5,527 nt of DNA from Pseudomonas sp. GTDB lineage: Bacteria; Pseudomonadota; Gammaproteobacteria; Pseudomonadales; Pseudomonadaceae. A program made the translations under genes and the position numbers. Under the pieces are notes generated by a model. It was not told where the DNA came from. It worked only from the letters and a program-made list of their open reading frames with translations, and made no database searches. Location of the stretch: NCBI GenBank assembly GCA_030654635.1, contig JAURXE010000526.1:1-5527 (forward strand), in the 5' to 3' direction. The number at the start of each line of letters is the position of its first letter. Position 1 is the stretch's first letter. This document shows positions 1 to 5,527 of the stretch, piece by piece.

Positions 1-26
1 ACTTGGTAGTGGGCAAGTTCGGGCAT
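1..26 (-). CDS. 5' end of an unidentified divergent gene (partial)
   Basis: Only the first eight codons plus two bases are inside the window, reading MPELAHYQ and then a codon beginning GT. The call rests on the start context: an ATG at 24-26 (minus strand) is preceded by AAGAGGAG, leaving five bases between the purine core and the start codon, which is close to ideal. The frame stays open to the window edge, but that is only 26 bases and so weak evidence. The gene is divergent from the EamA permease, with 135 bp between the two start codons. Regulators of the LysR, AraC or Lrp families often sit opposite such permeases, but eight residues cannot show a family, so no function is assigned. An alternative ATG at 47-49 (minus strand), in another frame, has a poorer ribosome binding site. 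Confidence 0.45.
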
Positions 27-31
27 GCAGG

Positions 32-39
32 CTCCTCTT
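32..39 (-). promoter_or_regulatory. Ribosome binding site of the divergent gene
   Basis: On the minus strand this reads AAGAGGAG, with the AGGAG core five bases before the ATG at 24-26. It is the main reason to propose a gene leaving the left edge of the window. Confidence 0.5.
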
Positions 40-66
40 GCTGTCCATGCTACCCCGTCAACCCAC

Positions 67-142
67 GGCTGCCAGCCCGAGGCGATAAATAAGCGCAAGT
101 TTGTGCAAGTGCCCAGCCAGCGGCCGGGCCAGACTGGCAGCC
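67..142. repeat. 9-bp inverted repeat in the divergent promoter region
   Basis: GGCTGCCAG at 67-75 and CTGGCAGCC at 134-142 are perfect reverse complements separated by 58 bases. Between them lies a short AT-rich spot (85-92) and a direct repeat of GCAAGT (95-100 and 105-110), with ten bases from one copy to the next, about one helical turn. The arrangement could be a paired operator serving both divergent genes, but a 9-bp match over this distance can also arise by chance in GC-rich DNA. I found no convincing sigma-70 or sigma-54 promoter in either direction across 27-161. Confidence 0.3.
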
Positions 143-148
143 TGTTTT

Positions 149-154
149 AGGGAG
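149..154 (+). promoter_or_regulatory. Ribosome binding site of the EamA permease
   Basis: AGGGAG lies seven bases before the ATG at 162. That spacing favours the ATG over the in-frame TTG at 156, which would begin only one base after this motif. Confidence 0.7.
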
Positions 155-161
155 TTTGAAG

Positions 162-1058
162 ATGAACCTGTCGTTGTATGTGCTGACCGTACTGATCTGG
201 GGTACCACCTGGATCGCCATCAAACTGCAACTTGGCGAGGTGGCCCTGGCCGCATCCATCACCTATCGCTTTGCCTTGGCGGCGCTGGTGCTGTTTGTCG
301 TGCTGCTGCTGAGCCGGCGTTTGCAGCGCCTCGACCGCCGTGCGCAACTGCTGTGCATGGCCCAGGGGCTGTGCCTATTCAGCTTGAATTTTTTGTTTTT
401 CTACACCGCCAGCCAGTGGATTCCCAGTGGCCTGATCGCCGTGGTGTTTTCCACGGCCACCCTGTGGAATGCCTTGAGCGCGCGCCTGGTGTTTCGCCGT
501 CAGTTGGCGGTTAACGTGCTGGCCGGTGGCGGTTTGGGACTGCTGGGGTTGGCCCTGCTGTTTTGGCCGGAGCTGGTCGGCCACAGCGCCAGCCCTGAGA
601 CCTGGCTGGGCTTGGCCCTGGCGCTGCTCGGTACCCTGTGTTTTGCCGCCGGCAATCTGCTCTCCAGCCTGCAGCAACAGGCCGGTTTTCGCCCGCTGAG
701 CACCAATGCCTGGGGCATGTTCTACGGCGCGCTGCTACTGGGCGGCTATTGCCTGGTCAGTGGCACACCGCTGAATTTTGAGTGGAATCAGCGCTACGTC
801 GGCTCGCTGTTATATCTGGCGATCCCCGGCTCGGTGATTGGCTTTACCGCCTACCTGACCCTGGTCGGTCGCCTCGGGCAGGAGCGCGCCGCCTATTGCA
901 CCGTATTGTTTCCGCTGGTGGCGCTGAATATCTCGGCAGTGCTGGAAGGCTACCAATGGACGCCGCTGGCGCTGGGCGGGCTGGTGTTGGTTATGCTGGG
1001 GAATCTGCTGGTGTTTCGCCAACCCAAGAATCTGCCCAAGGTCTACTACGCTCGGTGA
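162..1058 (+). CDS. EamA/DMT-family permease, probable metabolite exporter
   Basis: This is a 298-residue inner-membrane protein of the drug/metabolite transporter superfamily, the usual length for a two-repeat EamA protein. Ten hydrophobic segments can be read, at roughly residues 4-20, 28-50, 62-82, 87-108, 117-135, 149-170, 184-200, 214-233, 243-262 and 268-285. They form two five-helix repeats. Family-like features are the N-terminal WGTTWIAIK, the YRF in helix 2, and the second-repeat ending EGYQWTPLALGGLVLVMLGN. Basic loops (SRRLQRLDRR at 51-60) fit the positive-inside rule. Members export amino acids, nucleobases or other small molecules, but the substrate cannot be read from the sequence. 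The ATG at 162 is chosen because AGGGAG precedes it at good spacing; a TTG at 156 would add two residues. No recognisable intrinsic terminator follows the stop. The gene converges on the GGDEF-EAL gene and is divergent from the partial gene at 1-26. Family assignment is firm; substrate is unknown. Confidence 0.92.
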   Translation: MNLSLYVLTVLIWGTTWIAIKLQLGEVALAASITYRFALAALVLFVVLLLSRRLQRLDRRAQLLCMAQGLCLFSLNFLFFYTASQWIPSGLIAVVFSTATLWNALSARLVFRRQLAVNVLAGGGLGLLGLALLFWPELVGHSASPETWLGLALALLGTLCFAAGNLLSSLQQQAGFRPLSTNAWGMFYGALLLGGYCLVSGTPLNFEWNQRYVGSLLYLAIPGSVIGFTAYLTLVGRLGQERAAYCTVLFPLVALNISAVLEGYQWTPLALGGLVLVMLGNLLVFRQPKNLPKVYYAR

Positions 1059-1062
1059 TGCG

Positions 1063-1236
1063 GCGTTAAAAATGGCTTCTGACTGCTCATTTACAACAGT
1101 AAATTCCGCGTCCTCAGCCTGATTTGACTGCGCTTCGCTTGCCCTACGGGCCAACCTTTGGTTGTTACTCCGCTTGGCTGCGTTGCGCCTTGCCTGACCT
1201 TCGCTCGCGACGACCTTGAACAGATTCTAAGCCGCA
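1063..1236. repeat. Left module of a composite intergenic repeat
   Basis: This non-coding block is rich in small inverted repeats: ATTTAC/GTAAAT at 1089-1104, GGCT/AGCC at 1074-1077 and 1116-1119, GCCC/GGGC around TAC at 1141-1151, and CAACC/GGTTG around TTT at 1152-1164. From memory, stretches like GGCGTTAAAAATGGCTTC and the later CCTTCGCTCGCGACGACCTT recur between genes in pseudomonads, so I read it as a dispersed repeat. I cannot confirm this here, and the outer limits are approximate. A minus-strand frame crosses it and encodes a peptide, but that frame runs on into the antisense of the permease and is not accepted as a gene. Confidence 0.45.
1089..1104. repeat. Small perfect hairpin in the left repeat module
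   Basis: ATTTAC at 1089-1094 and GTAAAT at 1099-1104 form a 6-bp stem with an AACA loop. It lies 31 bases after the permease stop codon. No run of T follows on either strand, so it is not a standard intrinsic terminator. Confidence 0.4.
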
Positions 1237-1275
1237 AGTGGCGTTGGCGTAGGGCCGGGAGCGGGGCGGACGCAG

Positions 1276-1307
1276 GGTGGATTCAGGAGCGTAGCGAACA
1301 ATCCACC
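1276..1307. repeat. 8-bp stem-loop of REP-like type
   Basis: GGTGGATT at 1276-1283 pairs perfectly with AATCCACC at 1300-1307 around a 16-base loop. It is the strongest simple stem in the gap between the converging genes. There is no U-tract on either strand, so transcript-end protection or a repeat-element role is more likely than intrinsic termination. Confidence 0.5.
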
Positions 1308-1373
1308 ATTCGCAGCGAACAGCCCGTCAATGGTTTATGTGCCGGCCGTTGGCGCAGGGAGGGTGCAGCCGGC

Positions 1374-1388
1374 GCGGGTGGCACCCGC
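1374..1388 (-). other. Hairpin just after the GGDEF-EAL stop codon
   Basis: In the minus-strand transcript, eight bases after the TAG stop, GCGGG and CCCGC pair around a five-base loop. The symmetry extends to seven bases a side if the loop is ignored. Position and strength suit a transcript 3' end or a barrier to exonucleases, but no U-run follows, so a standard intrinsic terminator is not supported. The hairpin is also the right end of the composite repeat. A competing stem pairs GGGTGC (1361-1366) with GCACCC (1381-1386). Confidence 0.4.
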
Positions 1389-1396
1389 CCTACAGG

Positions 1397-4300
1397 CTAT
1401 CCGGGCATCGTCTGCGGCTGTTGCGCCAACAGCCGGTTGGCGTAGTCCTGTGCCGGTAACGGCCTGGAGAAGTAGTAGCCCTGTAGCTCATCGCACTCCA
1501 GGCGTTGCAGCAGTTCGGCCTGTTCGCAGGTTTCCACTCCTTCGGCGATGACCGACAAGTTCAGGCTGTGGCCGATGCCGATGATGGCGCTGACCAGCGG
1601 TGCGTCGTGGTCAGCGGCGCTGAGTTTGCTGATAAAGGAGCGGTCGATTTTCAGCTGATCGACCGGGAAACGGTGCAGGTAGGACAGCGACGAGTAGCCG
1701 GTGCCAAAGTCGTCCAGGCTGATTTTGATCCCCAGCTGGCGCAGGCCGATCAGGTTCAGGTACACGGTTTCGCTCTCTTGCAGCAGCAGGCCTTCGGTGA
1801 CCTCCAGTTGCAGCAAGTTGGCCGGCAGCGCGAACTCCGTCAGCAGTGCGTGGATTTCTTGCAGCAGCAACTCGCGGCCAAAATGCCCGGACGACAAGTT
1901 GACCGCCACCGGCAGCGCCGGCACCCCGGTGTCCAGCCACTGGCGCAGTTGGCAGCAGGCCTGGCGCAGCACATATTGGTCGATGCCCAGCATCAGGTTG
2001 CGCTGCTCGGCAAAGGGGATGAATTTATCTGGTGGCACTTGCCCCTGGCCTTCGCGGTTCCAGCGGATCAGCGCTTCGGCGCCGATGATCCGTTGGCTGT
2101 CTGCGGCCACCTTGGGTTGGTAATACAGCTCGAATTCGTGTTGTTCGACGGCATGCCGCAACGCCACTTCCAGGCGCATGACCTCGGCGGCAATCTCGCC
2201 CATGTCGGCGGTGTAGCACTGATAGTTGTTACGCCCGCGGGCTTTGGCGCGGTACATGGCGATGTCGGCATTGCGCAACAGGGTCTCGGCGTCGAGGCCG
2301 TCGTCGGGGTACAGGCTGATGCCGATGCTCGGGCTGATGGTGAAGCTGGCGCCTTCGATGTGCAGGGTGTCGGCCAGGGCCTGGATGATTTTCTCGGCGA
2401 CCAGAATGGCCGACTCGCAGCCCTCGACGTGCGGCAGCAGCAAGACAAATTCATCGCCGCCCAGGCGCGCCACGGTGTCAGATTTACGCACCAGGTTCAG
2501 CAGGGTATTGCCGACAAACTTCAGCAACTCATCACCGACGCTGTGGCCGAGGGTGTCATTGATTTGCTTGAAATGGTCGAGGTCGATAAACAGCAGCGCG
2601 CTCATCTGGGATTTACGGGCATTGCTCAACAGCGCCTGCTGCAAACGGTCGGTCAACAACATGCGGTTGGCCAAGCCGGTCAGTGAGTCGTGGGTGGCCA
2701 TGTGCAAAATTCGCTGCTCGACCAGTTTGCGTTCGGTGATGTCGACCTGCACGCCGGTCAGACGTGCCGGCTGGCCATTTTTATCCGCCGCAATATGGCA
2801 AATGCACGACAGATAATGCACCTCGCCATTGGCCCAGGTCAGGCCATATTCGATTTCATAGCGCGCCTCTGGGCCATAAATACCTTCGCGAAACGCGCGC
2901 ATCATCCGCTCGCGGTCGTCGGTTATGACCATGCTTAACCAGGTCTGCTCCGAGGCCTTGACGCTGAATGGGGCGAGGCCATAGAGGCGAAAAGTCTGCG
3001 CGTCCCAGTAGGCTTGCTGGGTGTTCAGGTCGTATTCCCAGACCCCCAAGCCTGCGACCTCGGTGGCAATCGAGAGGCGATCCGACAAACGCAGACGCGC
3101 GGCTTCGGCAGCTTGGCGGTGTTGGATTTCCAGCTCCAGCTCAGTGGCGCGGGCGGTGAGGGCTAAATCTCGGGCGCGGAGTTTTTCCACCATGTTGGCA
3201 AAGTTACTCGCCAGTTCGCCCAGTTCATCACGCCGCTCCTTGGGTAATTTAATGTTCAGTTCGCCAGCGGCGATCGACTGCGCGGCACGCTGTAATAGCC
3301 CCAACGGCTTGGCCACTTGACGGCGAATAATCCAGGCCAGCAGCAACAGTTCGATGGCCAGTCCGATCAGCCCCGCGAGTAAAATTGCACCTGCCGAAGC
3401 AAAGGCTTTTTCGGCCAGTTCGGTCTTGGGGTAAACGCTGATCGAGTACCAGTTTGGGCCTTGGATGCGGCCAATCCCTAAGTAGTAATCACCGTCACTG
3501 GACTCTGTTACATAGGGCCAACTGGTGCTGGCGTAGGCCAGTTTTGCCGCATCTTGCAGCAATGGGTCGGTGAGTTTCTCAAGTTGCAAACTGCCTTCGG
3601 AACTGCGGATTTTCTCCATCAGCTGTGGGTGGGCCAGCAAGCGGTTTTTCTCGTCGATGATCAGGTTGTAGCTGCCGCTGCTCTGTTGTTCGCTGGTGCG
3701 TTTTACCAGCGCTTCAATCGAGATGTCTTGCGAGACGGTGCCGATCCACTGACCGGCCTGATCGGCTGGGGTGATGGTGGAGAGCATCCAGATCGCGGCT
3801 TTATCGTCGAAATACACCTCGGTCCAGCTATTCAGTCGCTGCGGGTTGCGGTCCGGGGCGGAGTTGCGCACTGGCGGATAGTCAAAGTTATTGCTGTTGC
3901 TGTCTGACTCCTGGCCCCAGTTAACCGAGGGTGAATACATGATCAGGGCGATGCCCGGCAAGTCGATATAGGCCGAGTAATAGCGCATGGTCATCGGCGC
4001 GCCCCATTCGCGCAGCAGCTTGAAGGCCACCAGCACCTGGCGGCGGATTTCGGTGGTCAGCGTCACTTGGTTGCGGATGTAAATCGAGGGCAGATGTTTG
4101 TAGTCGTCGAGTTCCGGGCGGACCCGAATCAGCCCGTCGGGGTAGCGCACAAACCAATGCTCAAACTCGGCTTGTGGGTCTTGCTCGGCGGCTTGCTTGA
4201 GGCGCAACAGGTATTCGTCGCGCAATAAATAGGTGTTCTGCTGGGCCTGCACAAAAATCTCGGAGTCCAGTGCGGTGCGCGACGAGACTTGATTGCTCAG

Positions 4301-4459
4301 CGCCTCCAGGGCCTGTTTGCGCATGCTGCTGATGCTGTATTCGTAGCTCAGCAAGGTGACCGCGATGATCGCCAGGGCAATCACCAGGCCGATCTGCACC
4401 TGAATGCGACGGGCCAGGCTCATGGAAGTGCGGTTAAGAAACTTCGGCATGCAAGGCAT
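1397..4459 (-). CDS. Membrane Cache-HAMP-PAS-GGDEF-EAL cyclic di-GMP enzyme
   Basis: This 1020-residue inner-membrane protein should make cyclic di-GMP from GTP, degrade it to pGpG, or switch between the two. Order: membrane helix (about 22-39); periplasmic sensor (40-350), resembling a double Cache fold; second helix (353-377); HAMP (378-430, with DELGEL); helical linker (to 462); PAS with PAC end (463-576); GGDEF (580-745); EAL (about 755-1010). The cyclase signature GGDEF is intact at 667-671, metal-binding positions sit in FIDLDHF (624-630), and the inhibitory RxxD site is R658-D661. The phosphodiesterase set is complete and spaced as in RocR: E795 of EAL, N854, E886, E889, D916, D917, K937, E973, Q993. 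Both activities therefore look possible; which dominates cannot be read. Ligands of the sensor and PAS are unknown. The start is uncertain: ATG 4459 lacks a clear ribosome binding site, ATG 4450 has a weak GAG upstream, and ATG 4423 is a third option. All three keep both helices. Confidence 0.95.
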   Translation of the reverse strand: MPCMPKFLNRTSMSLARRIQVQIGLVIALAIIAVTLLSYEYSISSMRKQALEALSNQVSSRTALDSEIFVQAQQNTYLLRDEYLLRLKQAAEQDPQAEFEHWFVRYPDGLIRVRPELDDYKHLPSIYIRNQVTLTTEIRRQVLVAFKLLREWGAPMTMRYYSAYIDLPGIALIMYSPSVNWGQESDSNSNNFDYPPVRNSAPDRNPQRLNSWTEVYFDDKAAIWMLSTITPADQAGQWIGTVSQDISIEALVKRTSEQQSSGSYNLIIDEKNRLLAHPQLMEKIRSSEGSLQLEKLTDPLLQDAAKLAYASTSWPYVTESSDGDYYLGIGRIQGPNWYSISVYPKTELAEKAFASAGAILLAGLIGLAIELLLLAWIIRRQVAKPLGLLQRAAQSIAAGELNIKLPKERRDELGELASNFANMVEKLRARDLALTARATELELEIQHRQAAEAARLRLSDRLSIATEVAGLGVWEYDLNTQQAYWDAQTFRLYGLAPFSVKASEQTWLSMVITDDRERMMRAFREGIYGPEARYEIEYGLTWANGEVHYLSCICHIAADKNGQPARLTGVQVDITERKLVEQRILHMATHDSLTGLANRMLLTDRLQQALLSNARKSQMSALLFIDLDHFKQINDTLGHSVGDELLKFVGNTLLNLVRKSDTVARLGGDEFVLLLPHVEGCESAILVAEKIIQALADTLHIEGASFTISPSIGISLYPDDGLDAETLLRNADIAMYRAKARGRNNYQCYTADMGEIAAEVMRLEVALRHAVEQHEFELYYQPKVAADSQRIIGAEALIRWNREGQGQVPPDKFIPFAEQRNLMLGIDQYVLRQACCQLRQWLDTGVPALPVAVNLSSGHFGRELLLQEIHALLTEFALPANLLQLEVTEGLLLQESETVYLNLIGLRQLGIKISLDDFGTGYSSLSYLHRFPVDQLKIDRSFISKLSAADHDAPLVSAIIGIGHSLNLSVIAEGVETCEQAELLQRLECDELQGYYFSRPLPAQDYANRLLAQQPQTMPG

Positions 4460-4482
4460 CTCAGAACGGTCAGTAAGCAGAG

Positions 4483-4497
4483 GGCAAGGGGCTTGCC
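4483..4497 (-). other. Leader hairpin before the GGDEF-EAL gene
   Basis: GGCAAG (4483-4488) and CTTGCC (4492-4497) are a perfect 6-bp stem around three bases, lying 23 bases upstream of the ATG at 4459. If the transcript starts further upstream, this would fold in the 5' leader and could influence translation of a gene with a weak ribosome binding site. The three-base loop is tight. A role is inference. Confidence 0.35.
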
Positions 4498-4503
4498 GCA
4501 GGC

Positions 4504-4514
4504 GCTAACTTAGC
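4504..4514. promoter_or_regulatory. GCTAA-C-TTAGC palindrome, possible operator
   Basis: GCTAA (4504-4508) and TTAGC (4510-4514) are symmetric around one base. On the minus strand the site overlaps TGCTAAGTT, which resembles a weak extended -10 element (TG, one base, then TAAGTT) about 50 bases before the ATG at 4459. No good -35 sits at the right distance. A dimeric repressor could bind here, but the palindrome is short and no known regulator's site is recognised. Confidence 0.25.
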
Positions 4515-4556
4515 AGAGATCGGGCCAATCAGTGTATGCGCCAAGGTCATCGGGCA

Positions 4557-4572
4557 CACAGCCTTGGCTGTG
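4557..4572 (-). terminator. Stem-loop after polB, possible weak terminator
   Basis: CACAGCC (4557-4563) and GGCTGTG (4566-4572) are perfect complements; a realistic fold is a 6-bp stem with a four-base loop. It begins 13 bases after the polB stop in the direction of transcription. No U-run follows, so intrinsic termination would be poor and readthrough into the GGDEF-EAL gene is possible. The left part of a second inverted pair, CCAAGG (4541-4546) with CCTTGG (4562-4567), competes for the same bases. Confidence 0.35.
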
Positions 4573-4585
4573 ACTATAGCTGGAC

Positions 4586-5527
4586 TCAAAATAACCCAAG
4601 TTGCCCGCCGATCAAGGTGGCGAAGTCGTCGCCCACAAACGGCAGGATGGCATCCGCCACTGGCTGTAGTTGGCGCGTCAGGTAGTGTTGGTAGTCGATG
4701 GCGGCCGTGCGCACCTCCAAAGGTTCGGGGCCAGCGAGGGTGATCACGTAGCTGATCCAGCCGCCGTTTTGGTACTGGCGCGGCCGGCCGTGACGGTCGT
4801 TGTAGTCGTCGGCCAGGCGTGCGGCGCGCACATGGGGCGGCACGTTGCGCTGGTAGTCGGTGAGCAGACGGCGCAGGCGTTTGCGGTAGATCAATAAGTC
4901 ATCCAGTTCGCCGGCTAAGGTGCGGCTGACGAAATCGCGAACATAGCTCTGGTAAGGCTGGCGCTGGAAGATCAGCAGGTACAGCTCGCGCTGAAATTGC
5001 TGGGCCAGGGGTGACCAGTCGCTGCGCACGGTTTCCAGACCTTTGTAGATCATCTCCTGGCTGCCGTTGGGGCGCTTGACCAAGCCTGCGTAACGCTTCT
5101 TGCTGCCTTGCTCGGCGCCGCGAATGGTCGGCATCAGAAAGCGGCAATAGTGGGTTTCAAATTGCAGTTCCAGGGCGCTGTCCAGGCCGTACTCGGCCCG
5201 CAGGTGTTCGTGCCACCATAGGTTGACCTTGGCAACCAGCGCCCGGCCGATGCGCGCCGCGTCGTCCTCGCCATGGGCGTGTTTGAGCCAGACGAAAGTG
5301 GAGTCGGTGTCGCCGTAGATCACCCCATAGCCTTCGGCCTCGATCAGGGCGCGGGTACGGTGCATGATCTCGTGGCCGCGCAGGGTGATCGAGGAGGCCA
5401 GGCGGGTGTCGAAGAAGCGGCAACCGCTGGAGCCGAGCACACCGTAGAAGGCATTCATGATGATCTTCAGCGCCTGGGACAGCGGCGCGTTGCGCTCGCG
5501 TTTGGCGGTCTCGCGGCCCTGCCAGAC
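4586..5527 (-). CDS. polB: DNA polymerase II, C-terminal part (partial, 5' end outside window)
   Basis: The last 313 codons are present; the E. coli enzyme has 783 residues, so the exonuclease domain and palm motif A lie beyond the right edge. The frame continues to 5527, with VWQGRETAKRERNAPLSQALKII preceding the methionine at 5456-5458, so that ATG is internal. Family B polymerase landmarks are intact: motif B in LKIIMNAFYG (K, N and YG present), motif C YGDTDS (5300-5317) with both catalytic aspartates, and SKKRYAG. Long stretches match my memory of E. coli Pol II, including YRKRLRR and NVPPHVRAARLAD. The protein ends in QLGLF (4589-4603), the sliding-clamp binding peptide known from Pol II. 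Pol II is a DNA-damage-inducible polymerase that restarts replication at lesions and keeps high fidelity. Its promoter and any LexA box are outside the window. No frameshift or missing key residue is seen in this part. Confidence 0.97.
   Translation of the reverse strand, partial: VWQGRETAKRERNAPLSQALKIIMNAFYGVLGSSGCRFFDTRLASSITLRGHEIMHRTRALIEAEGYGVIYGDTDSTFVWLKHAHGEDDAARIGRALVAKVNLWWHEHLRAEYGLDSALELQFETHYCRFLMPTIRGAEQGSKKRYAGLVKRPNGSQEMIYKGLETVRSDWSPLAQQFQRELYLLIFQRQPYQSYVRDFVSRTLAGELDDLLIYRKRLRRLLTDYQRNVPPHVRAARLADDYNDRHGRPRQYQNGGWISYVITLAGPEPLEVRTAAIDYQHYLTRQLQPVADAILPFVGDDFATLIGGQLGLF

Larger units (their letters stand above)
1249..1393. repeat. Right module of the intergenic repeat, bounded by inverted ends
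   Basis: The block opens with GTAGGGC (1249-1255) and closes with the reverse complement GCCCTAC (1387-1393). Inside are a GGTGGATT/AATCCACC stem-loop (1276-1307), an 8-bp direct repeat AGCGAACA (1293-1300 and 1314-1321), and overlapping GGGTGC/GCACCC and GCGGG/CCCGC stems near the right end. The GTAGGG... and GGTGGATT...AATCCACC patterns resemble REP-like elements common in gammaproteobacterial intergenic DNA, a resemblance recalled rather than searched. No protein is supported. Such elements are spread by, or left over from, mobile activity and can stabilise transcript ends; here the block separates converging genes. Confidence 0.45.

Noticed and set aside
156..161. TTG start giving the permease two extra residues
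   Set aside because: The AGGGAG motif would be only one base from this TTG, whereas it is well spaced for the ATG at 162.
1059..1110. Rho-independent terminator after the permease
   Set aside because: The only nearby hairpin (1089-1104) is AT-rich, short and not followed by a run of T.
810..1154. 114-codon minus-strand frame overlapping the permease 3' end and the left repeat module
   Set aside because: Most of it is antisense to the permease and the rest lies in repeat DNA; no convincing ribosome binding site or domain was seen.
1059..1396. CRISPR array or intact insertion sequence in the intergenic repeat region
   Set aside because: There are no regularly spaced identical repeats with unique spacers, and no transposase frame or target-site duplication can be seen.
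1158..1551. Plus-strand frames of 95 and 73 codons across the repeat and the end of the GGDEF-EAL gene
   Set aside because: They cross hairpin-rich DNA and then run antisense into a real gene, with low-complexity composition and no known motif.
1505..2686. 393-codon open frame on the plus strand opposite the GGDEF and EAL domains
   Set aside because: It is fully antisense to a confidently identified gene, has a biased Gln/Ala/Val-rich composition typical of GC-rich shadow frames, and shows no recognisable domain.
4586..5458. A short stand-alone polymerase starting at the ATG at 5456-5458
   Set aside because: The frame stays open upstream to the window edge and encodes the expected Pol II residues before this methionine, which is part of motif B.

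Overview
The window looks like ordinary chromosomal DNA from a Pseudomonas-like gammaproteobacterium. The evidence is high GC content with strong G/C preference at third codon positions, a DNA polymerase II close to the E. coli enzyme as I remember it, a large membrane GGDEF-EAL protein, and an intergenic region built from short hairpin-forming units of the kind found between pseudomonad genes. The assignment to genus is inference.

Layout from left to right. Positions 1-26 hold only the first codons of a probable minus-strand gene with a good ribosome binding site. It is divergent from a plus-strand EamA/DMT-family permease (162-1058), and the 135-bp space between them carries a perfect 9-bp inverted repeat. 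Positions 1059-1396 contain no gene that I accept. This stretch between two converging genes is a patchwork of hairpins and short repeats. Positions 1397-4459 (minus strand) encode a 1020-residue protein with the order membrane segment, periplasmic Cache-type sensor, membrane segment, HAMP, PAS, GGDEF, EAL. The key residues I could check for making and for degrading cyclic di-GMP are present. A 126-bp gap follows, with a palindrome and two hairpins. Positions 4586-5527 (minus strand) are the last 313 codons of polB, the gene for DNA polymerase II, which runs off the right edge.

Functional links. The three main genes do not form an obvious pathway. polB and the GGDEF-EAL gene point the same way. 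With no clear intrinsic terminator between them, some readthrough from polB is possible, but the gap is large enough to hold a separate promoter. The permease and its divergent neighbour may be a transporter-regulator pair, although too little of the neighbour is visible to name it.

I found no convincing undescribed system. The points most worth a second look are the composite repeat at 1063-1393, the dual-competent cyclic di-GMP enzyme with two sensory inputs, and the small symmetric sites in the two promoter regions.
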